Shown one piece after another: positions 8,452 through 19,147 of a stretch of DNA of 64,000 nt. The notes below the pieces were generated by a model. It saw only the letters and a program-made list of their open reading frames with translations, was not told the DNA's origin and made no database searches. How positions within the stretch are numbered: the stretch's first letter is position 1; every line of letters starts with the position of its first letter. The stretch comes from Tanticharoenia sakaeratensis NBRC 103193 (lineage in GTDB: Bacteria > Pseudomonadota > Alphaproteobacteria > Acetobacterales > Acetobacteraceae): positions 41,756 to 105,755 of the forward strand of contig NZ_BALE01000028.1 of assembly GCF_000963885.1 (NCBI RefSeq). Direction: 5' to 3'. The translations under genes and the position numbers were made by a program.

Positions 8452-8901
8452 TCACGTGGGTGTCGTATGCAGTCGCAGGATGCCGATGGCGCAGTCGAGT
8501 GCGGTCAGGGTTCGCTCGACGGCGGCGGGATCATCGGGATCGAGGACGAGGACGGGCGCACCTGTCCGCTTATCCCGACAGGGTTCGGGCAGGCGTTCCG
8601 GCGCCCGGTCGAGATCAATCACAAGGCGGACCGGCGCAGGGGATGCATGCCTGTATTCGACGAGACCGAGGCCGCGCACTTCCAGCAGCGCATGACCCAG
8701 GCGCGTCCCGGGTGGTTGCGGCGGCGTGTGGGCTTCGACAGGTCCGCCCGCAAGGAGAACACGATCATCGGCGAGCAGCGCGCAGCCCGCATGCATCAGA
8801 CGCAGGGCCAGACGCGACTTGCCGCGACCGGGACGCCCCGTGATCAGGATGGCGACGCCGTCCCGGACGACGCAGGTCGCATGGATCGTATCAGGCATCA
8901 T
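8452..8901 (-). CDS. hprK: HPr kinase/phosphorylase, short alphaproteobacterial form
   Basis: A 149-aa protein matching only the C-terminal catalytic domain of HPr kinase. Walker A is GRPGRGKS (22-29), followed by an LADDRVLL strand typical of the family. The roughly 130-residue N-terminal domain of the Firmicute enzyme is missing, as is normal in alphaproteobacteria. It phosphorylates the regulatory serine of HPr (Ser55 here) and can reverse the reaction, linking ATP or phosphate status to the PTS relay. It heads the apparent operon hprK-rapZ-EIIA-ptsH-ptsI. Two ATG codons overlap at the start (8901 and 8898). Confidence 0.88.
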   Translation of the reverse strand: MMPDTIHATCVVRDGVAILITGRPGRGKSRLALRLMHAGCALLADDRVLLAGGPVEAHTPPQPPGTRLGHALLEVRGLGLVEYRHASPAPVRLVIDLDRAPERLPEPCRDKRTGAPVLVLDPDDPAAVERTLTALDCAIGILRLHTTPT

Positions 8902-9098
8902 GGCGGCGGACTCCGGCTCGCAACATGGCCTGCCCGACAGGGCAGGACAACAGGAGAGGCGGCCGGATGTCGCGTCGCCGTCGACGGAAGCGGGGTTGCG
9001 GACAGGTGAATCTCGAAGGTCAGGTGCGCGCGGCGGGTGGGCGTGCGGGTCGATCGGGCGTATGATGGCGGAACGATCCGGAAGGGAGGTCTCTCGTC

Positions 9099-9413
9099 AT
9101 GTCCATGAACGGAGGAGCCGCATTCGCGGGAATTGCGGGACTGGATGACGAGGGCGCGGTGCCGGCCCGGTTCTCCGATGAGTGTCTGGCCGCCCTTGCG
9201 GCGGCGAACGCGCTTCTCGCCGCAAGCGGCCTGTCCCTGCACGATGCCCGTCACATTGCCTGCGTGGTCCGGGATGCGGACGCATTCGCCCGATGCCAGA
9301 CCCTTGTCAGCGAGGCGCTGGGACCGGCGCGCCCGTCCGTCACGCTGCGCGTGGTCCATCGTTTCGAGCGCGCCGAGCAGCGGATCGCGCTGGGAGTGGC
9401 GGCGGTTCTGTAG
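9099..9413 (+). CDS. Short RidA/YjgF-like protein
   Basis: A 104-aa protein with a GGAGGT ribosome site before the ATG. Residues 30-104 follow the RidA pattern: a helix ending in AASGLSLHDARHI, a VVRDADAFARCQ strand-helix, then GPARPSVTLRVV, where the conserved arginine that binds imine intermediates would be the Arg of PARPS. RidA proteins hydrolyse reactive enamine/imine products of PLP enzymes. The first two beta strands of a normal 125-130-aa RidA are missing, so it may not form the usual trimer site. It is the only plus-strand gene in the regulatory block, separating hprK from chvG. Confidence 0.65.
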   Translation: MSMNGGAAFAGIAGLDDEGAVPARFSDECLAALAAANALLAASGLSLHDARHIACVVRDADAFARCQTLVSEALGPARPSVTLRVVHRFERAEQRIALGVAAVL

Positions 9414-9481
9414 ATCGTTGGCTGTCCGCGCATCATCGGGACAGGCGCGGTATCGCGTGCCCGGTGTTGCGCGCAGCGGGA

Positions 9482-11443
9482 TCAGCGCCCTGTCGGAACG
9501 GCTCGTGGTAGGCGCACGACGAACCGTGCGCCCACGATCTGGCCGGAGGGCGAGATCAGGTTCTCCGCATGCAGCGTGCCCCGCAGCGCCTCGATGATCT
9601 GGCGGCTGATGGCGAGGCCGAGGCCGGAATGCTGGCCGAATTTCTCCGAGTTGGGCCGCTCGGAATAGAAGCGGTCGAAGATGGTCTCGAGCTTGCCTTC
9701 CGGAATGCCCGGCCCCTGATCGGCCACGCTGATTTCAACGAAGGCGCCTGCGGCCTGGGCCGTGAGCGTGATGAGGCCGTCCGGTGGGGAAAACGAGATC
9801 GCGTTGCCGATCAGGTTGCGCAGGACCTGAACGAGACGGTCTTCCACGGCCCAGGCGCACAGGCTCTGGTCCGGCTCGGGCGTGGCCGCCAGACGCAGGA
9901 TCGCGTCGTGCGGGCCGCGCGTCGTCTGGTGGATGTCCACCAGGATGGCGAGCAGGCCGGTCACGGCGATCGGCTCGGCGCGCGTGCGCGAGAGCTCGGC
10001 ATCCACGCGGGATGCGTCGGAAATGTCGGTGATCAGGCGGTCGAGACGGCGCACGTCGTTGTTGATGATGCCGAGCAGCCGTTCCCGGCGCTCGGTGTTC
10101 TCGATCCGCGGCAGCGTCTCGATCGCCGAGCGGATCGAGGACAGCGGATTCTTGATCTCGTGGCTGACGTCGGCGGCGAAGCGTTCGTTCGCGTCCATCC
10201 GGGCCCAGAGGGCGAGGGCGCTGGCCCGCAGGGACCGGGCAAGCTCGCCGATCTCGTCGCGTCGGGCGAGGAGGGTTTCGGGCACCGTATCCGCGCGTCC
10301 CGCCCCGTCGCGGATATCGTGCGTCGAGATGGCGAGACGCAGGAGCGGCCGCGCGATGGTGAGCGAGAGATACCATGACAGGAACACGGTGACGGCCAGC
10401 GCCACGAGGAACAGCGACAGGATGGACGAGCGTACCGCGAACAAGGAGCGGTCCACCTCGGCGGCCTGACGGGTGAGCTGGATGATGCCGATCGTCTCGC
10501 CGTCATGGATGACGGGTTCGGTCACGGTCACGACGAGCTGGTGCTGGCGGGTCCGCCGGATGTAGGGCGGCATTTCGGCGGGCGGCCCCGACGAGCCGGT
10601 CGCCCGCGGGCCGGGCGCCTCGTCGGGTGTATCGAGTGTCACGATGCCGGTCCGCGATGACAGCGGCAGGAGCGAGAGCAGCCAGTCGTAGGTCGTCTCC
10701 AGCGCATTGTCGTGGGGCGGCGACCATGCGGAGGGTTCCGGATCGTGCCGGGGTGCTGCTGCAGGGGGCGCGGGCGTGTCCGTGGCGCGATGCCGGTGTG
10801 ACCGGTGCGCCCCACGCTCCGGCAGGGTCTGTATGGCTGCCGCGTCTGCCCGGCTGTCGGCGATCACGCGTCCGTCGGGACCGTAAAGGATGGCCCGGGC
10901 GTCCGGGCTGGGTTCGGTCAGCCGCACCAGAAGGGGGCGTGCAAGAGCCGGATCGATGTCGAAGCCGATATCGTCGAGATGCGGGGCGGTCCGTGTGATG
11001 GTCCGTGTGACGGCGTTTTCGCCCAGGGCACCTGCATAGATGTGGGCCTGTTCGCGCAACGCGCCGACGCGGCTTTCGAGCAGGCTGTTCTGGAAGTCGT
11101 TGAGGAAGAGAAGCGTGACCGCAAGGATGGCCAGCGGCAGCGCGTTGACCAGCAGGATGCGCCGCATCAGGGGCGAGACGAGGCGGGCACCCTGATGGGT
11201 CCTGCGGGCGCGACCACGAATGCGGCGCAGGCGGCGTTCGGTGGCGATCAGGAAGGACGTCAGCGCCCGGCGCGGTGCCGTGGAGCGGGCGGCGAGCGGT
11301 TCGCGCGGCGCGGGCCCGTAAGGATCGTCGTATGGGTCCGGGCGCTGTCGGCCCGCGGGATCCGGCTGGATTGGCGGCGGTCGGTGGGTGCGGTGGGCGC
11401 CGGAAGGCATGAGGCCGAGGCGGCGGAGCGCGGAGCGGATCAT
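9482..11443 (-). CDS. chvG: ChvG/ExoS-type sensor histidine kinase
   Basis: A 653-aa inner-membrane sensor kinase. After a long Pro/Arg-rich cytoplasmic N-terminus (1-90) come TM1 (about 96-115), a large periplasmic domain (about 116-338), TM2 (about 339-365), HAMP, and the kinase core. The phosphorylated His428 is in VSHEIKNPLSS, the N box is LRNLIGNAISFS, and the G boxes are DQGPGIPEG and GLGLAIS. In rhizobia ChvG responds to acid or envelope stress and phosphorylates ChvI. The periplasmic part is His/Pro-rich around residues 210-245. It lies 51 bp after chvI on the same strand. The extended cytoplasmic N-terminus is longer than in ExoS. Confidence 0.92.
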   Translation of the reverse strand: MIRSALRRLGLMPSGAHRTHRPPPIQPDPAGRQRPDPYDDPYGPAPREPLAARSTAPRRALTSFLIATERRLRRIRGRARRTHQGARLVSPLMRRILLVNALPLAILAVTLLFLNDFQNSLLESRVGALREQAHIYAGALGENAVTRTITRTAPHLDDIGFDIDPALARPLLVRLTEPSPDARAILYGPDGRVIADSRADAAAIQTLPERGAHRSHRHRATDTPAPPAAAPRHDPEPSAWSPPHDNALETTYDWLLSLLPLSSRTGIVTLDTPDEAPGPRATGSSGPPAEMPPYIRRTRQHQLVVTVTEPVIHDGETIGIIQLTRQAAEVDRSLFAVRSSILSLFLVALAVTVFLSWYLSLTIARPLLRLAISTHDIRDGAGRADTVPETLLARRDEIGELARSLRASALALWARMDANERFAADVSHEIKNPLSSIRSAIETLPRIENTERRERLLGIINNDVRRLDRLITDISDASRVDAELSRTRAEPIAVTGLLAILVDIHQTTRGPHDAILRLAATPEPDQSLCAWAVEDRLVQVLRNLIGNAISFSPPDGLITLTAQAAGAFVEISVADQGPGIPEGKLETIFDRFYSERPNSEKFGQHSGLGLAISRQIIEALRGTLHAENLISPSGQIVGARFVVRLPRAVPTGR

Positions 11444-11494
11444 GCGCGCGGTCGAGCCCTTGTACGGAGAGCAAGACGTCGGTCAGGTCTCGCG

Positions 11495-12208
11495 TCAGTC
11501 TTCCTTGTAGCGATAGCCAATGCCGTAGAGCGTCTCGATCTGGTTGAAGTTGTCGTCGACCTGCCGGAATTTCTTGCGCACGCGCTTGATGTGGCTGTCG
11601 ATCGTGCGGTCATCCACATAGATGTTCTCGCCGTACGCCGCATCGATCAGCTGGTCGCGGGACTTGACCATGCCGGGCCGGGTGGCGAGCGCCTTGACTA
11701 GCAGGAACTCCGTCACAGTCAGGGGTATGTCCTGTCCGTTCCAGAGGCACTGGTGGCGCGTCTCGTCCAGGGAGAGCTGGCCGCGCGTGATCGCGGCCCC
11801 CGCCGGTGCGAGGCCGTTGGCCTCGTTGCGGGAGACGTCCTGACGACGGAGCAGGGCGCGGATGCGTTCGAGGAGGAGGCGCTGGGAGAACGGCTTGGTG
11901 ATGTAGTCGTCGGCGCCCAGACGCAGGCCCATGAGCTGGTCGAGTTCCTCGTCCTTCGACGACAGGAAGATCACCGGCAGGCCCGAGCGCGCGCGCAGGC
12001 GCTGCAGCAGTTCCATCCCGTCCATGCGCGGCATCTTGATGTCCAGCACCGCGAGGCTGACGGGGCGCGCGGTAATGCCCTGCAGCGCCGCTTCTCCGTC
12101 GGTATAGGTGTGGACGATGAACCCTTCGGCTTCGAGCGACATCTGCACGGAGGCAAGGATGTTGCGATCGTCGTCGACGAGGGCGATCGTGTGTCTGGTC
12201 GTCTCCAT
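11495..12208 (-). CDS. chvI: ChvI-type OmpR-family response regulator
   Basis: A 237-aa two-domain regulator. The receiver domain has the acidic pocket DDD (12-14), phosphoacceptor Asp56 in [13 protein letters not shown] and the switch Lys in ITKPFS. The C-terminal winged helix ends in the conserved [14 protein letters not shown] recognition helix and GIGYRYKED wing. It pairs with the adjacent ChvG kinase. In alphaproteobacteria this pair controls exopolysaccharide, acid response and central carbon genes. The start ATG is 167 bp from the divergent grpE start. Confidence 0.94.
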   Translation of the reverse strand: METTRHTIALVDDDRNILASVQMSLEAEGFIVHTYTDGEAALQGITARPVSLAVLDIKMPRMDGMELLQRLRARSGLPVIFLSSKDEELDQLMGLRLGADDYITKPFSQRLLLERIRALLRRQDVSRNEANGLAPAGAAITRGQLSLDETRHQCLWNGQDIPLTVTEFLLVKALATRPGMVKSRDQLIDAAYGENIYVDDRTIDSHIKRVRKKFRQVDDNFNQIETLYGIGYRYKED

Positions 12209-12375
12209 GAGGGCTTTCGGTCTCGCGTGCCGGATGAAAGTGGCAGACAGGTTGGCAATGAAAGGGTTGGCAATGGCCGATCGGTGGCCACCTATAGACC
12301 AGCGTGGGACGAGAGGCTATCGCGAGGCGGCGTTAGGCTTTCGTTCATCGATTGCTGTCATAGTCAGGGACGACC

Positions 12376-13005
12376 ATGAATCACGAGACTGAAACCCCGA
12401 TCGAGCCCGCGGCGGAGACGCAGGTCGAAACTCCGGCGTCAGCTGCGGGGGCCGATTCCAGCGAAGCCACGATGCAGGCCGCGACCGCGCGGATCCAGGC
12501 GCTCGAGGAAGAGCTGGCCGAGATGCGCGACCGCTGGATGCGTTCCGAGGCCGAGATGCAGAACCTGCGCGCGCGCACCAAGCGCGACGTGGAGGATGCG
12601 CGTCAGTATGCGGTGCAGAAATTCGCGCGCGACGTCGTGGAAGCAGCCGAGAACATGAAGCGCGGCATTTCCTCGCTTCCAGCCCAGGTCGAGGGCGAGG
12701 ACGGGCTGATCTCGAAGCTGCGGGACGGATTCCACAGCATCGAGCGGTCCTTCGTCGGCGTGCTCGAGCGCCATGGCATCGTGGGCCATGACCCCGAGGG
12801 TGCCCCGTTCGATGCGAACCTCCATCAGGCGATGGCGGAACAGCCGAGCGACGCCCATGCGCCGGGGACGGTGATGCAGGCCTGGACACCGGCCTGGACG
12901 CTGCACGGGCGTCTGCTCAAGCCCGCCATGGTCGTCGTCGCGAAGGCGCCGGCGGAAGGTGGTGCGGCTGCGGGTGCATCCCCGAAGCTCGACCAGCAGG
13001 CCTGA
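12376..13005 (+). CDS. grpE: Nucleotide exchange factor GrpE
   Basis: A 209-aa co-chaperone that releases ADP from DnaK. It shows an acidic, low-complexity N-terminus (1-35), a long coiled coil (about 36-95, LEEELAEMRDRWMRSEAEMQ), a four-helix dimer region, and the C-terminal beta domain with the family pattern HGIV.HDPEGAPFDANLHQAM. The extra tail after VVVAKAP is Ala/Gly-rich. It precedes dnaK by 144 bp, an uncommon grpE-dnaK-dnaJ order for alphaproteobacteria, which often keep grpE with hrcA. Confidence 0.95.
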   Translation: MNHETETPIEPAAETQVETPASAAGADSSEATMQAATARIQALEEELAEMRDRWMRSEAEMQNLRARTKRDVEDARQYAVQKFARDVVEAAENMKRGISSLPAQVEGEDGLISKLRDGFHSIERSFVGVLERHGIVGHDPEGAPFDANLHQAMAEQPSDAHAPGTVMQAWTPAWTLHGRLLKPAMVVVAKAPAEGGAAAGASPKLDQQA

Positions 13006-13021
13006 TGATGCGGGGCGTGGG

Positions 13022-13086
13022 GTTGAAAGGCTTCGACACCATGCCTACATCGATGGTCGATCTTACAGGCGTTCGATCGACGCCTG
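13022..13086 (+). promoter_or_regulatory. Possible heat-shock promoter and leader hairpin upstream of dnaK
   Basis: GTTGAAA (13022-13028) and CCTACAT (13044-13050) are spaced 15 bases apart and resemble a sigma-32 promoter (CTTGAAA and a C-rich -10). Downstream, CAGGCGT (13066-13072) and ACGCCTG (13080-13086) form a perfect 7-bp stem around TCGATCG in the dnaK leader. It does not match the CIRCE operator. Both elements are read by eye. Confidence 0.35.
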
Positions 13087-13149
13087 CCTGATGACATAGG
13101 GCGGTGCACGGTGCTTCGGGCCGGGCATTGCCGCTGAAAGGAAGACGAT

Positions 13150-15066
<1,917 letters not shown>

Positions 15067-15079
15067 CGTCATGTTACGG

Positions 15080-15110
15080 AAGCCCGGTGGCGCGAGTCAC
15101 CGGGCTTTCG
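15080..15110 (+). terminator. Terminator hairpin after dnaK
   Basis: Arms AAGCCCGGTG (15080-15089) and CACCGGGCTT (15098-15107) pair perfectly over 10 bp with an 8-base loop, ending in TTTCG. It begins 14 bases past the dnaK stop, so dnaJ is probably transcribed at least partly from its own promoter. Confidence 0.75.
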
Positions 15111-15348
15111 CGCGCATGGCATGGTTGCCGAATGTCCGGATGCCGGGGCCGTATTCATCGGCGAGATGAACGGAATCGCGTCCGGCGGGCAGGGGGCTGG
15201 CAGACAGCCCTTTTGCCTTTAAAACTGATTTCGATAAATTTTCGTAACGGACTGGACCGGACCCTGGAACGGGATCCGGCCGCTGCCCCGCCCGAGTAAT
15301 GTGCCCATAGGCAGGTACACCGGGGGCGGGCCCCGGAAAGGACGGTCA

Positions 15349-16485
15349 ATGGCCACGAAGATGGACTTCTATGCGGTTCTCGAAGTGACGCGTGATGCGT
15401 CGCCCGAGGTGCTGAAGAAGGCATATCGCAAGCAGGCGATGAAATATCACCCGGATCGCAATCCGGGGGATGCATCGGCCGAGCAGAAGTTCAAGGAAGT
15501 CAACGAAGCCTATGACATCCTGAAGGATGATCAGAAGCGCGCGGCTTATGACCAGTACGGTCATGCGGCGTTCGAGGGCGGCGGCCCAGGTGCTGGCGGC
15601 TTCGGTGGATTCGAGGCCGGGGGCCTGGGCGACATCTTCGAGCAGATGTTCGGAGACATGATGGGCGGGCGCCGTGGCGGCCGTCGTCGCACCGGTGCGG
15701 ATGTTCAGGTGCAGGTCGAGATCAGCCTGACCGAAGCGTTCAGCGGTGTGACGAAGCCCGTCGAGATCCGCACCCGCATCACATGCGAAGCCTGCGACGG
15801 CACGGGTTCAGCCGACAAGGATGCGGGATCCAGCACATGTCCGACCTGTCACGGTGCGGGCAAGGTCCGGGCGCAGCAGGGCTTTTTCCTTGTCGAACGC
15901 GCATGCCCGACGTGTCATGGCGCGGGCAAGGTCGTGCGCAATCCGTGCCGTGTCTGTCATGGAGCCGGCACGACGCAGGAGACGCGCACGCTCGACGTGC
16001 AGATCCCTGCCGGTGTCGAGGACGGTACCCGTATCCGTATGCCGGGTGCGGGCGAAGCCGGCGGGCAGGGCGTACAGCCGGGCGACCTCTACGTGCATGT
16101 CGGCGTTCTGGCGCATGAGATCTTCCAGCGTGATGGGGCCAACATCTACTGCCGCGTTCCGCTGCGAATGACGCAGGCGGCGCTGGGGACCGAGGTCGAA
16201 GTGCCGGTGATCGACGGTTCGCGCGCGAAGGTGAAAATTCCGCCCGCGACCCAGACGGGCGAGAACTTCCGTCTGCGCGGCAAGGGTTTTTCCGTCCTTC
16301 GGTCGGCGGCGCGGGGCGACATGTATATCCAGGTTGCCGTCGAGACGCCTCAGCGTCTGACGAAGCGTCAGCGCGAACTGCTCGAGGAATTCGAGGCGGA
16401 AGCGGGAGCCGACCATGCAACCGCGAGCCCGGAAAACGCTGGGTTTTTCTCGAAGGTTCGGGATTTCTTCGAAGGCAAGGCCTGA
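15349..16485 (+). CDS. dnaJ: Hsp40 co-chaperone DnaJ
   Basis: A 378-aa type I DnaJ. The J domain has the HPD motif in [10 protein letters not shown], followed by a Gly/Phe-rich linker ([17 protein letters not shown]), four CxxCxGxG zinc repeats ([16 protein letters not shown] twice, CRVCHGAG) and the C-terminal peptide-binding domains. It delivers clients to DnaK and triggers its ATPase. I start at the ATG at 15349, which has an AAAGGACG ribosome site; the frame is open a further 16 codons to a GTG at 15301 with no such site, and homologues begin just before the J domain. Confidence 0.96.
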   Translation: MATKMDFYAVLEVTRDASPEVLKKAYRKQAMKYHPDRNPGDASAEQKFKEVNEAYDILKDDQKRAAYDQYGHAAFEGGGPGAGGFGGFEAGGLGDIFEQMFGDMMGGRRGGRRRTGADVQVQVEISLTEAFSGVTKPVEIRTRITCEACDGTGSADKDAGSSTCPTCHGAGKVRAQQGFFLVERACPTCHGAGKVVRNPCRVCHGAGTTQETRTLDVQIPAGVEDGTRIRMPGAGEAGGQGVQPGDLYVHVGVLAHEIFQRDGANIYCRVPLRMTQAALGTEVEVPVIDGSRAKVKIPPATQTGENFRLRGKGFSVLRSAARGDMYIQVAVETPQRLTKRQRELLEEFEAEAGADHATASPENAGFFSKVRDFFEGKA

Positions 16486-16490
16486 GTTCA

Positions 16491-16522
16491 GGGCTCCCCG
16501 AGTCGGGGAGCCCTTTCTTTTT
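16491..16522 (+). terminator. Strong intrinsic terminator after dnaJ
   Basis: GGGCTCCCC and GGGGAGCCC form a perfect 9-bp GC stem (up to 11 with closing pairs) followed directly by TTTCTTTTT at 16514-16522. It starts six bases past the dnaJ stop and faces the convergent hydrolase gene. Confidence 0.9.
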
Positions 16523-16560
16523 CCAAGGTATCGGTTTCGGGCGGGTCAGGTCGGGGGGTG

Positions 16561-17127
16561 CTACCGGAACTTTCGCAGCAGGTCGAGCAGTGGAGGAAGC
16601 TGGGTGAAACCCTCACGATCCAGGAAATGGCCGCCGCCCCTGATTTCCCGGATCTCGGCCTGAAGATGGGTCGCGAGATCGCGGGACGCTGCCGGATCGA
16701 CAATGGTGTCGTTGTCCGACATGATCGAGGCCCGCTGCGGCGCCTGCGCGCGCAGGCGCCCATGATCGATTGGCGCAGCCGTGAAGGCATCCAGTTCAGG
16801 CAATCCCGGAAGTGCCCGATCAAATCCCGAAACAAGCACATAAGCCCCGATTGACGCGCCGACACGTTGCAGGTGCTTGAGCACCGTGATGCAGCCGAGG
16901 CTGTGTCCGATCAGCGTCGTTCGGCTGTCCATGACCGGCAGAGTCTGCTCCAGTGTCTGCGCCCATGCGTCCGGATCGGGGGCCAGCGGATCAGGCATCG
17001 CAGGCACGCTGACCGTAGCCCCGTCCTGCCGCAGGGCCTCGGCGAGCCATGGAAACCAGTGCGCGGACGGGGCGCCGCGATAACCATGGACGATCAGATA
17101 GTGTTGTCCGGCGACGTTCAGTGACAT
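16561..17127 (-). CDS. Small serine hydrolase, RBBP9/YdeN family
   Basis: A 188-aa alpha/beta hydrolase of the DUF1234-type RBBP9/YdeN family. The triad is visible: Ser76 in IGHSLGC, Asp140 in MSDNDTIV and His167 in GGGHFLD, with the oxyanion-side motif VHGYRGAP near the start. The fold is minimal and lacks a lid. Substrate is unknown; members are esterase-like. I start at the ATG at 17125-17127, which follows an AGGAGAG ribosome site; the frame extends 13 codons further upstream without one. It is convergent with dnaJ and lies just downstream of the GH13 gene on the same strand with a 66-bp gap, so co-transcription is possible. Confidence 0.85.
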   Translation of the reverse strand: MSLNVAGQHYLIVHGYRGAPSAHWFPWLAEALRQDGATVSVPAMPDPLAPDPDAWAQTLEQTLPVMDSRTTLIGHSLGCITVLKHLQRVGASIGAYVLVSGFDRALPGLPELDAFTAAPIDHGRLRAQAPQRASIMSDNDTIVDPAASRDLATHLQAEIREIRGGGHFLDREGFTQLPPLLDLLRKFR

Positions 17128-17193
17128 GGATTTCAACTCTCCTGCAGGGTCCGTATTCATCGCCAAACCTCTTCGGTCGACAGGAACGGGGCT

Positions 17194-18942
17194 TCAGATC
17201 GTCACAATCACGCTTTCCCATGGCGCAAGGGTCAGATCGGGACCCGTAATGGTCTTTCCGGGCATGTTGGAGATCAGGATCTTTCCGGGCGTGACCTTGT
17301 GAGGAATCGGAAAATCCGCTTCCGAATCGGAAAAGTTCATGATGACCAGCACGTTTCCCGAAGCATGGTCGCGCCGGTAGGCATAGATCGTGCTGCTGTC
17401 CGGCGAGACGTCGCGATAACGGCCATGCACAAGCGCCGGATGGGCTTTGCGCACCGCGATCATGGCCTTGTAATACGCGAGGACCGAGTTCGGGTCGTGA
17501 CTTTCGGCCACGACATTGATCGTGCGGTAATCCGGATTGACCGGCATCCAGAGCTTCCCGGTCGAGAAGCCTGCATTGTGGGCCATGCTCCACTGCATCG
17601 GCGTGCGGGCATTGTCACGTGTCGAGGCGGTCAGATTGGCCAGCATGTCGGCCGGTGACATTTTCTGGCCGCCGACCTGCTCGGCCCAGGCGTTATGGGC
17701 GGTGACGTCGTTGAACTGTTCGATGGACGTGAACGGATAATTCCGCATGCCGATTTCCTGACCCTGATAGATGAAGGGCGTGCCACGCAGGGAGAGGATC
17801 ATCGTGGCCAGAAGCTTGGCGGAGCGAGTCTGGAGTTCGGGCCTCTGAGATCCGAAACGCGAGGCCGAGCGCGGGAAATCGTGATCCTCGAGCCAGACGA
17901 CCGGCCAGGTCGTCGGATGGTCGTCGAAGGCATTGTCGGCATTGAACGCGCGCAGATCCTCGAGCCTGAACGGCAGTTTGCGCCAGTTGCTCTGGATGTC
18001 CTTCATCTGGAAATCGAAGCGGAAGCCTGACGACAGTTCATGGCGACGGGCATCGGCAATCGCCATGAATAGCGTATGGTCGGCGCCCCATGTCTCGCCG
18101 ACGGCATAGAGGTCCGTGCCGGCAAAACAGTGCATGTTCATGTCGTGCAGGTAGCTGTTCAGGCGCTTGCCGTGCTCGGCAAACGGATGGCCTGCGGCGA
18201 GATCCTGGGCGGACAGATCCTGCAATTTCGCGGGCTTGGCGATGCTCGTGATGGCATCGAAGCGGAAACCGTCGACGCCCTTGTCGGTCCAGAACTTCAG
18301 GATGGCATAGAGCTCGTCACGGACCTTCGGATTTTCCCAGTTCAGGTCGGGCTGTTTTGCAACGAAGGTGTGCAGGTAATACTGGCCGGTCCCGGGATCC
18401 AGCGTCCAGGCAGGGCCGCCGAACGCGGACGGCCAGTTGGTCGGCGGCCCATTATCATGCCCGTCGTGCCAGTGATAGAAGTCGCGATAGGGATTGTCGC
18501 GCGAGGAGCGGCTCTGGACGAACCAGGGGTGTTCGTCGCTGGTGTGGTTGAACACCATGTCGAGAATGACACGGATGCCGCGCTTCTTCGCGCGTCCGAG
18601 GAAATATTCGAAATCCTGCATCGTGCCGAAATCCGGCATGATCTTGCGATAGTCGCGCACGTCATAGCCGTTGTCGGCGTTGGGACTGTCAAAACAGGCC
18701 GCGACCCAGACCGCATCCACGCCCAGGTCGACGAGGTGATCGACGCGATCGCCCATGCCGATGAAATCGCCAACCCCGTCACCGTTCCCATCCTGAAACG
18801 AACGCGGGTAGATTTCATAGAAGACGGAATCCTGCCACCAGGGCGCCTTTTCCGGCACGGTTCCTGACGCGGCGTTCGCGAGGCGGGGAGAGGCCGCGGC
18901 CCCTGCGGTGAGAGCCAGCATCGTGCGCCGGGTGATCCTCAT
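17194..18942 (-). CDS. Exported GH13 alpha-glucosidase (oligo-1,6-glucosidase-like)
   Basis: A 582-aa GH13 enzyme that hydrolyses or transfers alpha-glucosyl residues. It begins with a twin-arginine-type signal (TRRTMLALTAG, then a hydrophobic stretch and ANA cleavage region near 24), so it should act in the periplasm. The barrel shows the calcium-site motif DGNGDGVGD (51-59), region I DMVFNH, nucleophile Asp229 in GFRFDAI, acid/base Glu283 in VGETWG, and stabiliser Asp355 in WLEDHDFPR, where most relatives have NNHD. That change and the alpha-glucosidase architecture leave substrate (isomaltose-type, sucrose or maltose) open. A C-terminal beta domain is complete. Confidence 0.9.
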   Translation of the reverse strand: MRITRRTMLALTAGAAASPRLANAASGTVPEKAPWWQDSVFYEIYPRSFQDGNGDGVGDFIGMGDRVDHLVDLGVDAVWVAACFDSPNADNGYDVRDYRKIMPDFGTMQDFEYFLGRAKKRGIRVILDMVFNHTSDEHPWFVQSRSSRDNPYRDFYHWHDGHDNGPPTNWPSAFGGPAWTLDPGTGQYYLHTFVAKQPDLNWENPKVRDELYAILKFWTDKGVDGFRFDAITSIAKPAKLQDLSAQDLAAGHPFAEHGKRLNSYLHDMNMHCFAGTDLYAVGETWGADHTLFMAIADARRHELSSGFRFDFQMKDIQSNWRKLPFRLEDLRAFNADNAFDDHPTTWPVVWLEDHDFPRSASRFGSQRPELQTRSAKLLATMILSLRGTPFIYQGQEIGMRNYPFTSIEQFNDVTAHNAWAEQVGGQKMSPADMLANLTASTRDNARTPMQWSMAHNAGFSTGKLWMPVNPDYRTINVVAESHDPNSVLAYYKAMIAVRKAHPALVHGRYRDVSPDSSTIYAYRRDHASGNVLVIMNFSDSEADFPIPHKVTPGKILISNMPGKTITGPDLTLAPWESVIVTI

Positions 18943-19147
18943 GGTCGGCCTTCCGTATCGTTTCGGTGATGATGATCAACGCATGCGGCGGGGGTGTCCA
19001 GCGGGCATGTGCCGGGTTTGTCGGTCGATACCGTGCATTTCCTGTCGCCAGACAGGCGGGGGCGCTCATGGTGTTGCGCGCGGACTTGATGACGGGCCGG
19101 AAAAGCTGTCGCGTCCGGTGACGGTGCCGCGTGCTCGGCTCCCGTTT

